A stretch of 11,492 bases of DNA. It comes from JAHEEL01 sp964195545 (GTDB taxonomy: Bacteria; Actinomycetota; Acidimicrobiia; Spongiisociales; UBA5794). Below, one piece after another: positions 1 to 5,995 of the stretch. Below the pieces are notes generated by a model. That model had not been told where the DNA came from. It ran no database searches and saw only the letters and a program-made list of their open reading frames with translations. The stretch covers positions 1 through 11,492 of the forward strand of contig CAXMQQ010000082.1 in assembly GCA_964195545.1 (NCBI GenBank), written 5' to 3'. How positions within the stretch are numbered: position 1 is the stretch's first letter; the number at the start of each line of letters is the position of its first letter. A program made the position numbers and the translations under genes.

Positions 1-803
1 ACATCGGTGAAAGCCAGGAAACGGAAGACGAGAGCGGCCCCGACCACCACCACGATCGCGTACGCGCCGAAGAACCACCGTCTCCTCTTCCGCAGCGTGT
101 CGGGAGGAATCGTGATCGCTGCTTCACCGACTTCGATCGAATCGAGTTCGGCCCTGTGCTCGGAGCGCATCTCCCTGTCGGTCATGTATCCGGTCAACAT
201 CGATCGATTGAAATGGCGAATGTGTACGAAGTACGCGTGCCAGATCAGGATCGCGAGTACCGCGAGGATCGCCTCCCCTCCATGTGCGGCCTTCGCTGCG
301 GGGATGAATTCACCGGGAAGGATGCTCGTCGTAGCGATCGGATTCCACATCATGAGACCAGTCACAGACATGAGGATCGTGCCCCAGATGATCGACCAGT
401 ACTCCATCTTCTCGGCGAAGGTGAACTTCCCTTCGCTCGGCGGTTCCGGTCGATGCCCAAGATTGAACGTCACCGAGCGCACGGCAGCGCGAACATCTCC
501 GAGACCCGGGAGTATCTGACCGCCGATCCGCTTCACGTAGAAGCGGTAGCCGGCCGTTCCCAGGTGGTAGGCCGTCGCGACCAGGACTATGACACCGAAC
601 GAGCGGTGAATATACCGAGTGTTGTTGATCCCTCCGAGCGTGGCGATGATGGATCTCGGGAACGTCGACTCCGCTGCGAACTGCACGAGGCCTGTGATCG
701 CCAGCCCCGTGAACGCAACGACCTGTACCCAGTGCTCAAGGCGATCGGACAGTGTAAATCGCTGATAGCGGGCCTGATGAGTCTCTGTGGCGGCATCAAC
801 CAT
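1..803 (-). CDS. Membrane cytochrome b (FdnI/HydC-like, b561-type), C-terminus cut by window edge
   Basis: Integral membrane b-type cytochrome, expected to exchange electrons between the quinone pool and a periplasmic or extracellular redox partner. The first 267 residues are present and the reading frame is still open at the window edge. Hydrophobic segments lie near residues 27-45, 68-84, 133-153, 176-196 and 243-263. Candidate heme b ligands are His24 (RLEHW), His66, His80 (AYHLG), His174 and the cluster His189/His194/His197 (IWHAYFVHIRHFN), in the style of formate dehydrogenase and hydrogenase cytochrome b subunits. The ATG at 803 overlaps the end of the nine-heme cytochrome gene by 8 bp, so the two are probably translationally coupled and form one complex. 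The family call rests on topology and histidine placement; the physiological donor or acceptor cannot be read from sequence. A dehydrogenase partner could lie beyond the edge. Confidence 0.8.
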   Translation of the reverse strand, partial: MVDAATETHQARYQRFTLSDRLEHWVQVVAFTGLAITGLVQFAAESTFPRSIIATLGGINNTRYIHRSFGVIVLVATAYHLGTAGYRFYVKRIGGQILPGLGDVRAAVRSVTFNLGHRPEPPSEGKFTFAEKMEYWSIIWGTILMSVTGLMMWNPIATTSILPGEFIPAAKAAHGGEAILAVLAILIWHAYFVHIRHFNRSMLTGYMTDREMRSEHRAELDSIEVGEAAITIPPDTLRKRRRWFFGAYAIVVVVGAALVFRFLAFTD

Positions 804-1887
804 GGCGCACTTCCCTTCGTCTCCGCCTTCGCCCGTAGACGTCGATCGCGATGTAGATCAACATTCCACCGATGACGACGGGGATGAGGATCAGGTAGAA
901 CATGCCCACGACGTAGACGATCGGCCACTCGTCCGGCGACGGCGTGTAGTGACTCATCCATGCATCCGGGAATCCGGTGTCGGCATCCGGGTGACAGTGC
1001 TGGCACGTCACCAGGAGATTCTCCTTTGCCACGGCGCTCGCCGAGTCATCAGCCGGACGAATGTCGTGAACGCCGTGACAAGACACGCACACGGGAGCGT
1101 TCGTGTCCTGATCCGGCGTGATCTCCTGGAAGAGTGTGATGGTCCGACCGTGGAAGTCCGCAACGTATGTGTCAAAGACATCGGCCTTTATTCCGTACTC
1201 GGACATCAATTCCTCATCGGCGTGACACTCGGTGCAGACCTGCGGAGAGAACAAGTGGAATGTGCTGTGAGTCGGCCCCTCGATGTCGTGTACCCCGTGA
1301 CAGTCGGTGCACGTCGGAACGTCCGGATTTCCTGTGATCAGGGCTTCCCCGTGAACACTCTCCGCGTACCGGTCGTAGATCTCGGCGTGGCACGTTCGAC
1401 AGGTCTGCGGAATATCGGCGTGGTCGATTGGAGGATCCGTGGCGTAGTGCGGGTCATGGCAGTCCGAGCAGACGGCAGCCTCGGGATTCCCTTCCTCTCT
1501 GGCCTGGGCATGGACATTGTCCTCAACGATCGCTTGGTCCCGGTGGCAGACTGTGCATCCCTCAGAATGCTGCGCTGCGTACTCGCGAGAGTCGCCAAGC
1601 GTCGGATTGTCGTGCGGAATGGCCGTGATGTCCGTATGGCACAGGACGCACTCCATCTCCCAAAAGGCATGCACCGAATCGCTCCAGCGATCCTCGTCGA
1701 TACTGAGGTCGAGAATCTCACCTGATGGAAGGTGCATGGAGAGACCGGGATCGGCGTGACACTCCAGACACGTCTCATTGTCCCACTCCGCAACACTCTG
1801 GGCGTTGGCCTGCTGCGACCCGATCGCGACCAGCGCGAATGATGCGGCCGCGCAGATGAGCAGGTTCCTGGCCTTTCTCTTCACCAT
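796..1887 (-). CDS. Nonaheme c-type cytochrome with C-terminal membrane anchor
   Basis: Exported multiheme cytochrome c of 363 aa. Residues 1-29 form a signal peptide (basic start, hydrophobic core, Ala-X-Ala-like end at ANA/Q). Nine CXXCH heme-attachment motifs start at residues 40, 80, 111, 140, 163, 193, 218, 267 and 295, with many extra histidines to serve as distal ligands. A single transmembrane helix at about 322-350 is followed by an arginine run (residues 353-358), placing the heme domain outside the membrane. A good ribosome site (GAGGGG) lies 2-7 nt before the ATG at 1887. The stop overlaps the cytochrome b start by 8 bp. The pair looks like a quinol-linked electron conduit; nine c hemes followed by a b-type membrane domain is also the order in the fused Geobacter protein CbcL. 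No CXXCK catalytic heme of NrfA type is present, so I do not call it a nitrite reductase. Confidence 0.88.
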   Translation of the reverse strand: MVKRKARNLLICAAASFALVAIGSQQANAQSVAEWDNETCLECHADPGLSMHLPSGEILDLSIDEDRWSDSVHAFWEMECVLCHTDITAIPHDNPTLGDSREYAAQHSEGCTVCHRDQAIVEDNVHAQAREEGNPEAAVCSDCHDPHYATDPPIDHADIPQTCRTCHAEIYDRYAESVHGEALITGNPDVPTCTDCHGVHDIEGPTHSTFHLFSPQVCTECHADEELMSEYGIKADVFDTYVADFHGRTITLFQEITPDQDTNAPVCVSCHGVHDIRPADDSASAVAKENLLVTCQHCHPDADTGFPDAWMSHYTPSPDEWPIVYVVGMFYLILIPVVIGGMLIYIAIDVYGRRRRRREVRHG

Positions 1888-1936
1888 CGCCCCTCATAGA
1901 TCGGCAGCATCTGGATCTGTCTCTTCGGTCTGATAT

Positions 1937-1998
1937 CCATCACACGACAGAGGACAGGCTGCAACGTAGCCATCACACGGCAGAGGACAGCCTGCAAC
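1937..1998. repeat. Two tandem copies of a 29-bp element, 33-bp period
   Basis: Copies at 1937-1965 and 1970-1998 match at 27 of 29 positions and share the core CACACGRCAGAGGACAG; they are separated by only 4 bp. The two differences are A/G and G/C; the latter turns CAGGCTG in copy 1 into its reverse complement CAGCCTG in copy 2. A 33-bp period is close to three helical turns, so a protein bound to both would sit on the same DNA face. They lie 50-111 bp upstream of the nonaheme cytochrome start and may be regulator sites for it; this is inference. Confidence 0.6.
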
Positions 1999-2050
1999 TA
2001 GGGACCAATGGCCTATTGTCCGCGCCGTCGGACCCTTTGAGACCGGCGTT

Positions 2051-2074
2051 GCGCCGCGTGGACACACGCGGCGC
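2051..2074. repeat. Perfect inverted repeat, 10-bp stem and 4-nt loop
   Basis: GCGCCGCGTG, loop GACA, then CACGCGGCGC form a perfect stem. No T-run follows on either strand, so it is not a typical intrinsic terminator. It could be a dispersed extragenic palindrome or a protein site. Confidence 0.55.
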
Positions 2075-2206
2075 TACTTGAAATGAAACCGACAGATGTG
2101 GCGTTAGCAGGTCGAAGCCTCCGCTTGAGGCGCCATCGATGGCGGCTGGGCCCACTCCGGGTGGCGTGGAACCATCGCCTTGACGAAATGCACTTCGGGA
2201 GTTCGG

Positions 2207-2224
2207 AATACCCCTAGGGGTATT
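2207..2224. promoter_or_regulatory. CsoR/CstR-type palindromic operator upstream of thioredoxin
   Basis: AATACCCCTAGGGGTATT is a perfect 18-bp palindrome ending 45 bp before the thioredoxin ATG. The ATACCCC/GGGGTAT half-sites are the pattern I know for operators of CsoR-family repressors, which sense copper (CsoR) or persulfide and sulfite stress (CstR). A -10-like TATTAT (2221-2226) overlaps its right edge and a TTGACG lies at 2180-2185, though the two are too far apart to pair. Overlap with the promoter would suit repression. No CsoR-family gene is in the window, so the regulator would act from elsewhere. Confidence 0.6.
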
Positions 2225-2269
2225 ATGGTTCCCCCAGCGAGACCGATTGCGAAACGGAGATCACAACAC

Positions 2270-2668
2270 ATGGCAACCGTCAACCTGACGAAGGACACGT
2301 TCGAAAAGACCATCCTCGATGGCGACGTCGTCCTCGTCGACTTCTGGGCCGAATGGTGCGGCCCGTGCAAGATGTTCGGCCCCACCTTCGAGAAGGTGTC
2401 CGAGCAGTACCCCAACATCACGTTCGCCAAAGTGGACACCGAAGCCGAGCCTGATCTCGCCGGATACTTCCAGATCCGTTCGATCCCGACGCTCATGGCA
2501 TTCAAGGAGCAGATCGGCGTCTTCTCCCAGCCGGGAGCACTACCAGAAGATGCCCTCACGGATCTCATCAGCCAGATCGAAGCCCTAGACATGGACGCCG
2601 TCCGTGAAGAGATCGAGAACGAAGCCAAAGACCAAGAAGGTCACGACCACGAGCACGCCGACGCGTAG
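2270..2668 (+). CDS. trxA: Thioredoxin with acidic His-containing C-terminal tail
   Basis: Cytoplasmic dithiol-disulfide oxidoreductase of 132 aa. The active site is WCGPC at residues 29-33, within the typical VDFWAEWCGPCK context, and the cis-proline is Pro73 (SIPT). The fold ends near residue 106; about 25 further residues are strongly acidic and finish in GHDHEHADA, longer than the usual 105-110 aa protein and possibly metal-binding. I start at the ATG at 2270 because GGAGA sits about 10 nt upstream and the protein then begins as a normal thioredoxin; upstream in-frame codons cross the palindromic operator and look non-coding. There is no signal peptide. The gene is alone on its strand and ends at a hairpin shared with the convergent cluster. 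The CsoR/CstR-type site upstream suggests control by copper or reactive sulfur. Confidence 0.93.
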   Translation: MATVNLTKDTFEKTILDGDVVLVDFWAEWCGPCKMFGPTFEKVSEQYPNITFAKVDTEAEPDLAGYFQIRSIPTLMAFKEQIGVFSQPGALPEDALTDLISQIEALDMDAVREEIENEAKDQEGHDHEHADA

Positions 2669-2681
2669 TCGAACGTAGTTC

Positions 2682-2730
2682 GTAGAAAGTAGAAAGACCG
2701 CAGCGGGTCTTGTGTCTTTCTACTTTCTAC
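2682..2730. terminator. Bidirectional hairpin between convergent genes
   Basis: GTAGAAAGTAGAAAGAC (2682-2698) pairs perfectly with GTCTTTCTACTTTCTAC (2714-2730), a 17-bp stem with a 15-nt loop. Nested inside is an alternative stem, AAGACC/GGTCTT (2694-2699 with 2706-2711) around GCAGCG. On the minus strand the nested stem is followed by a pyrimidine-rich TTCTACTTTCT tract, and on the plus strand by TGTCTTTC, so both directions have a terminator-like layout. It lies 13 bp after the thioredoxin stop and 3 bp from the stop of the opposing gene. Confidence 0.7.
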
Positions 2731-2737
2731 TTTCTAC
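2717..2737. repeat. Three perfect tandem TTTCTAC heptamers
   Basis: TTTCTAC is repeated at 2717, 2724 and 2731; two reverse-complement copies (GTAGAAA) lie at 2682 and 2689. The third copy contains the stop codon of the minus-strand DUF2007-like gene (CTA at 2734-2736). Confidence 0.75.
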
Positions 2738-2943
2738 CTATTGACGAGATCCGCAATCAGGTGTTGGGCACGGTCCAGGTCTCTACGTTCCACCATCACG
2801 TTCAGGCGATAGTCGCCGACCATGCCGGGCTCGGTGATCACCGACGCAGGGATGTCAGCTTCGACCAGACGCCCCCACGCTTCGTCGGCAACGTCACGCT
2901 CGGCAAAAAGGGCGGCCGCTACGAGATCGTCTGGTTTCGTCAT
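2734..2943 (-). CDS. Small DUF2007-like protein
   Basis: Protein of 69 aa resembling the DUF2007 family, described as putative signal-transducing proteins of unknown mechanism. The pattern visible is an alternating fold with AWGRLVEADIPASVI at about residues 22-36 and a C-terminal VMVERRDLDRAQHLI at 49-63, matching the family's usual 'A..L..AGIPA..' and 'V.V...D...A..L' signature. There is no signal peptide or membrane segment. The start chosen (ATG at 2943) shares one base with the tldE stop (TGATG), and GGAG lies just upstream; a start 30 bp earlier would overlap tldE without reason. It is the last gene of the tldD-tldE-DUF2007 set, so it may be coexpressed with them. The family call is by pattern only and no function can be given. 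Confidence 0.65.
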   Translation of the reverse strand: MTKPDDLVAAALFAERDVADEAWGRLVEADIPASVITEPGMVGDYRLNVMVERRDLDRAQHLIADLVNR

Positions 2944-4274
2944 CAGCCCTCCGCTCCACCGGTGAAGTTCCACGATGCGAGATGCATCGTCGGGACGTAC
3001 ATGATCCCTGCAGCGAACTCGGAATCCGCGAAACGAGCGTCACCCCCGAGACCCAGGATCTTGCCTTCACCCAGCGCGTCGACGAACGACTGCGTGAACC
3101 TCATGTTCGTCACCGCGTCCGTGATCCTTCCGTTCTCGATCATGAACGTCCCGTTTCGGGTCAGTCCGGTCACAACCATCGTCTTCGGGTCGAGGATGCG
3201 GCAGTAGTTGAACGTCGAGACGTAGATACCGCGCTCGACATCGGCGATCAACTCATCAACCGACCTGTCTCCGCCGCCGACGAAGACGTTCGTCGGAACA
3301 GGCCCCCAGCCCTCGGAACCCGGGATGTTGTTCCCGGTCGATGCAACGCCGGTCTTCTTCGCCGTCTTGCGGTTGTGGGCAACACCGCGGGTCACACCAT
3401 CGGCAACGAGTTCAAGCCGACCTTTCGGTGTCCCCTCGGTATCGAAAGGAATGCCCATCGCCCGGGGGTCGGTGACGTCGTCCCACATCTGGAAGCGATC
3501 ATCGAACTGCTGCGACCCGAGAACGACGAACGACTGTCCCTCAGAGAGCATCTTTCCGTTGAATCCGTAGAAGCCAAGGAACACTGCGAGAGTCCCGACG
3601 GCCTCCGGAGCCAGGATGACTTCGTACTCCCCCGGCTTTGCATCGAACGGAGCTACCGAGTCGGCTGCGCGTTGTGCGGCGATCACCCCGACTGCCGCGC
3701 CGTCCAGGTCTCCGATCGCGACCGAGGCAGCATGGCCGGAGCCCGCAGAAGTCCCGGTCTGATGAATGCCGTCGATGATCGCTGACGTATTACGTCCGGA
3801 TGCCGCTTGTCCCGCGGAATTGGCGAAGGCAACCGACTGTCCCTCGGTTTGGCAGTAGCCGGCTGCAAGCATCCCGGTGCCTGTTTCAATGAACTCCTTC
3901 ACGAGATTGGCTCGTGTGTCGGGGGACGCGTCGTACGTCGCGTCGTCTGCGTGCTCGATCGCCGGCAATGCCGCGGGAGCGGCAACACCGGCCCAGTCCT
4001 CGTCTACCGGCTGCATCGCCGCGGTCTCGAGAGCGGCCTCAACGAATGCGGCAAGGGAGTCGGGAGCGGTCGCCGTGGTCTTCGATGATGCGATACGACC
4101 ATCGACCGCAACGCGAAGGCTCACGGCTTCTCCCTCTTCGGCCACGTTCTGGTGGATGAACGAGTTCGCGAATCGGGTAAGGGCGAGGTTGCCCGTCGAG
4201 GCGAGTACTTCAGCCTCGGCCCGTTCTCCGACGAGGTCCAGAATCTGCTCGGTGAGATGGATCTCCCTGCTCAT
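2943..4274 (-). CDS. tldE: TldE/PmbA-like subunit of the TldD-TldE metalloprotease
   Basis: Protein of 443 aa, the size of TldE/PmbA. In the known Escherichia coli pair TldE has no zinc site of its own and partners TldD to form a heterodimeric protease that degrades unfolded peptides through a narrow cavity and matures some ribosomally made peptides. Consistent with this, no HExxxH motif is present; the equivalent place reads ILAPEAVGTL (residues 220-229). Family-like stretches are PFDTEGTPKGRL (276-287), NRKTAKKTG (301-309) and YCRILDPKTMVVTGLTRNG (357-375). The start is the ATG at 4274, which overlaps the tldD stop by 4 bp (ATGA); a longer reading would run 114 bp into tldD. It is translated with tldD and overlaps the DUF2007-like gene by 1 bp. 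No precursor peptide gene is visible nearby. Confidence 0.9.
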   Translation of the reverse strand: MSREIHLTEQILDLVGERAEAEVLASTGNLALTRFANSFIHQNVAEEGEAVSLRVAVDGRIASSKTTATAPDSLAAFVEAALETAAMQPVDEDWAGVAAPAALPAIEHADDATYDASPDTRANLVKEFIETGTGMLAAGYCQTEGQSVAFANSAGQAASGRNTSAIIDGIHQTGTSAGSGHAASVAIGDLDGAAVGVIAAQRAADSVAPFDAKPGEYEVILAPEAVGTLAVFLGFYGFNGKMLSEGQSFVVLGSQQFDDRFQMWDDVTDPRAMGIPFDTEGTPKGRLELVADGVTRGVAHNRKTAKKTGVASTGNNIPGSEGWGPVPTNVFVGGGDRSVDELIADVERGIYVSTFNYCRILDPKTMVVTGLTRNGTFMIENGRITDAVTNMRFTQSFVDALGEGKILGLGGDARFADSEFAAGIMYVPTMHLASWNFTGGAEG

Positions 4275-5710
4275 CCTCGCACCCCCACTCGTACGTTCTT
4301 GAATCTCCCCGGCGCCGCCGAGTGCCCCGTGTGTGCCACCTGCATCGGCTGACCCTTTCCGCAATTCGGCGTCCCCCAGTGAATCCACTCATCGCCACCG
4401 GCGAGTCGATCGAGGCTCGCCCAGAACACGGGTCCGATGCCGGTGTACGTCGGATTCTTGAGCATCCGACCCAGCTTCCCGTCTTTGACCTCCCACGCGA
4501 TCTCTGTTCCGAATTGGAAATTGAGGCGCTTGTCGTCGATCGACCACGATCGGTTCGTCGACATGTACACGCCGCTCTTCGTATCGGCGATGATCTCCTC
4601 GAGCGACGAGTCCCCCGGCAGGATCCCGATGTTGGTCATCCTCACCATCGGAAGCCGGTTGTACCCGTCTCCCCGCACCATGCCGCCGGGCGGGAGCCCG
4701 GCCATAGCAGCTGAGTCCCGACCGGAGAGAACACCGACCCAGGTGCCGTCCTTGACGATCTCAACGGATTGGGCCTCGGTGCCTTCGTCGTCGTAGCCGA
4801 AGGTGCCGAGTGCTCCCGGGAGAGTGGCATCTGCGGTGATGTTCATCAGCTCGGATCCGAATTTGAACGTGCCGAGTTTCGGAAGTTGAAGATGTGATGT
4901 ACCTGCGAATGCCGCTTCCCAACCGAGGATCCGGTCGAGCTCGATAGCGTGCCCGACCGACTCGTGGATCTGGAGGGCGAGCTGGGATCCTTCGAGGATG
5001 AGGTCGGTCTCCTGTTCCTCCATCTCGTCTGCGGTGAGAAGGGCTGCTGCCTCTTCTGCGATCCGGCCGGCGTTGGCTGCGAAATCCCACTTGCGGATCA
5101 CTTCGTAGCCACCGGTTTCGTACTGACCGAATGACTGCGGGTAGGAACGCCGCTGGCTTTCGCTCTCGCCGAGGGCCGTGGCATCGATCCCTCCGCCCGA
5201 CTCGACGAGATGCTGGTGGATACGGTGACCTTGGGACGAGACGAACCACTTGTTGGTGTCGTAGAACGTGAGATTGCCGGTTGCGATGGCGACGCCCTTG
5301 ACCTCTTGCATCGTCTTCGTTACACCGATCAACAAGTCGACTTTTTCCGAAAGAGGCACGGTAAAAGGGTCCTCGATATACGGGGTTTCGTACGAGGCCT
5401 GGACCACGGCGACGTCGGTGAACTGCATCCGATCACCGGGGACTGCGGCGGAGGCACGGGCGATCTCTGCTGCCCTCTCTCCGGCCACGATCGCCGCCCG
5501 TCGCGACAGGTCCGCCGTCGCGAAAAACCCCCACGACGATCCGATCAGCGCCCGAACCCCGACGCCGGCCTGTTCGGTTCTGTCGAGTGACTGCACCGCC
5601 TGGTTCTGCACGTCGATCGATTCCTGCTTGGACACGACGACGCGTGCGTCGGCGTATGTGGCTCCTGCTGCGAGGGCACGTTCAACTGCTGCTACCGCGT
5701 ATTCGAACAT
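4271..5710 (-). CDS. tldD: TldD zinc metalloprotease subunit
   Basis: Catalytic subunit of the TldD-TldE protease, 479 aa, cytoplasmic and without a signal peptide. The zinc motif HESVGH is at residues 249-254 (HExxxH), and the third-ligand cysteine is Cys450 in GTPNCGKGQP. The C-terminal AHTGHSAAPGRFKNVRVG is also typical. The N-terminal half (ARVVVSKQESIDVQNQ, residues 22-37, and GVGVRALIGSSWGFFATADL, 49-68) matches the family. The ATG at 5710 has no clear Shine-Dalgarno sequence; a TAGTCT hexamer 7 nt upstream suggests a leaderless transcript. It is the first gene of the tldD-tldE-DUF2007 cluster and is divergent from the hexaheme lipoprotein. All expected zinc ligands are present, so it should be active. 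Confidence 0.95.
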   Translation of the reverse strand: MFEYAVAAVERALAAGATYADARVVVSKQESIDVQNQAVQSLDRTEQAGVGVRALIGSSWGFFATADLSRRAAIVAGERAAEIARASAAVPGDRMQFTDVAVVQASYETPYIEDPFTVPLSEKVDLLIGVTKTMQEVKGVAIATGNLTFYDTNKWFVSSQGHRIHQHLVESGGGIDATALGESESQRRSYPQSFGQYETGGYEVIRKWDFAANAGRIAEEAAALLTADEMEEQETDLILEGSQLALQIHESVGHAIELDRILGWEAAFAGTSHLQLPKLGTFKFGSELMNITADATLPGALGTFGYDDEGTEAQSVEIVKDGTWVGVLSGRDSAAMAGLPPGGMVRGDGYNRLPMVRMTNIGILPGDSSLEEIIADTKSGVYMSTNRSWSIDDKRLNFQFGTEIAWEVKDGKLGRMLKNPTYTGIGPVFWASLDRLAGGDEWIHWGTPNCGKGQPMQVAHTGHSAAPGRFKNVRVGVRG

Positions 5711-5716
5711 CTGGCC

Positions 5717-5722
5717 AGACTA
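5717..5722 (-). promoter_or_regulatory. Possible leaderless -10 element for tldD
   Basis: TAGTCT on the minus strand (TANNNT) ends 7 nt before the A of the tldD ATG, the spacing expected if transcription starts at the start codon. No good -35 is visible. Confidence 0.3.
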
Positions 5723-5730
5723 GTGCCGCA

Positions 5731-5803
5731 CCCGAGCAGCACTCTCTGAACCGCTCCCTCTGAGTCACGGCGATGCAGCGACTCTCTCGTCACGCTGCTC
5801 GGG
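5731..5803. repeat. Widely spaced perfect 10-bp inverted repeat
   Basis: CCCGAGCAGC (5731-5740) and GCTGCTCGGG (5794-5803) are exact reverse complements, 53 bp apart. Between them lie GAGTC (5762-5766) and GACTC (5780-5784), also inverted, and ACTCTCT occurs at 5741 and 5781. It sits between divergent tldD and the hexaheme lipoprotein gene; it could be a paired operator or a structured leader. Confidence 0.45.
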
Positions 5804-5891
5804 AGATGAGTGGTCGTTCCCGCCGAACCATCCCCGAGAAGAGCCGCTCCCTCACCGAAGCAGCCAATTCTCGGCCCGATTCCCGCGACCG

Positions 5892-5926
5892 GGGCCCTTT
5901 CAGACCACTTTAGAGTCGAAAGGCCC
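5892..5926. repeat. Imperfect hairpin upstream of lipoprotein promoter
   Basis: GGGCCCTTTC (5892-5901) pairs with GAAAGGCCC (5918-5926), leaving one bulged C and a 16-nt loop. No T-run follows. It ends 13 bp before the putative -35 of the hexaheme gene. Confidence 0.35.
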
Positions 5927-5939
5927 TACGAAGACAGCG

Positions 5940-5966
5940 TTGACCTCCCCGAAAATCGTTTACATA
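5940..5966 (+). promoter_or_regulatory. Putative promoter of hexaheme lipoprotein
   Basis: TTGACC at 5940-5945 and TACATA at 5961-5966 form a sigma-70-like pair with a short 15-bp spacer; TATGGT at 5965-5970 is an alternative -10 with 19 bp. A start near 5975 would leave a leader of about 20 nt holding the GGGAGGGA ribosome site. Confidence 0.4.
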
Positions 5967-5995
5967 TGGTCCAAGACCCGCAGGGAGGGAAGCGA

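Larger units (their letters stand above)
1888..2269. other. Intergenic region between divergent cytochrome and thioredoxin genes
   Basis: No convincing gene here. It holds two tandem 29-bp repeats (1937-1998), a GC-rich hairpin (2051-2074) and an 18-bp palindrome (2207-2224), each listed separately. It must carry the promoters for both the minus-strand cytochrome pair and the plus-strand thioredoxin. Open frames crossing it have no start context or recognisable protein pattern. Confidence 0.7.

Noticed and set aside
787..1725. Long plus-strand open frame opposite the nonaheme cytochrome
   Set aside because: It is the antisense shadow of a gene with nine CXXCH motifs, a signal peptide and a ribosome site; its own protein shows no family pattern.
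1937..1998. CRISPR array
   Set aside because: Only two repeat copies separated by 4 bp, with no spacer-sized gaps and no cas genes.
2180..2269. N-terminal extension of the thioredoxin
   Set aside because: It would run through the palindromic operator, lacks a ribosome site and adds 30 residues unlike any thioredoxin; the ATG at 2270 has its own site.
4275..4388. N-terminal extension of tldE
   Set aside because: It lies inside tldD in another frame; the ATGA overlap at 4271-4274 gives the natural start.
5810..5995. N-terminal extension of the hexaheme lipoprotein
   Set aside because: It would bury the lipoprotein signal peptide behind 62 proline-rich residues; GGGAGGGA just before 5996 fixes the start.
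5711..5995. Possible riboswitch such as c-di-GMP type upstream of the cytochrome
   Set aside because: Inverted repeats are present but I could not find the conserved core of a known riboswitch class.
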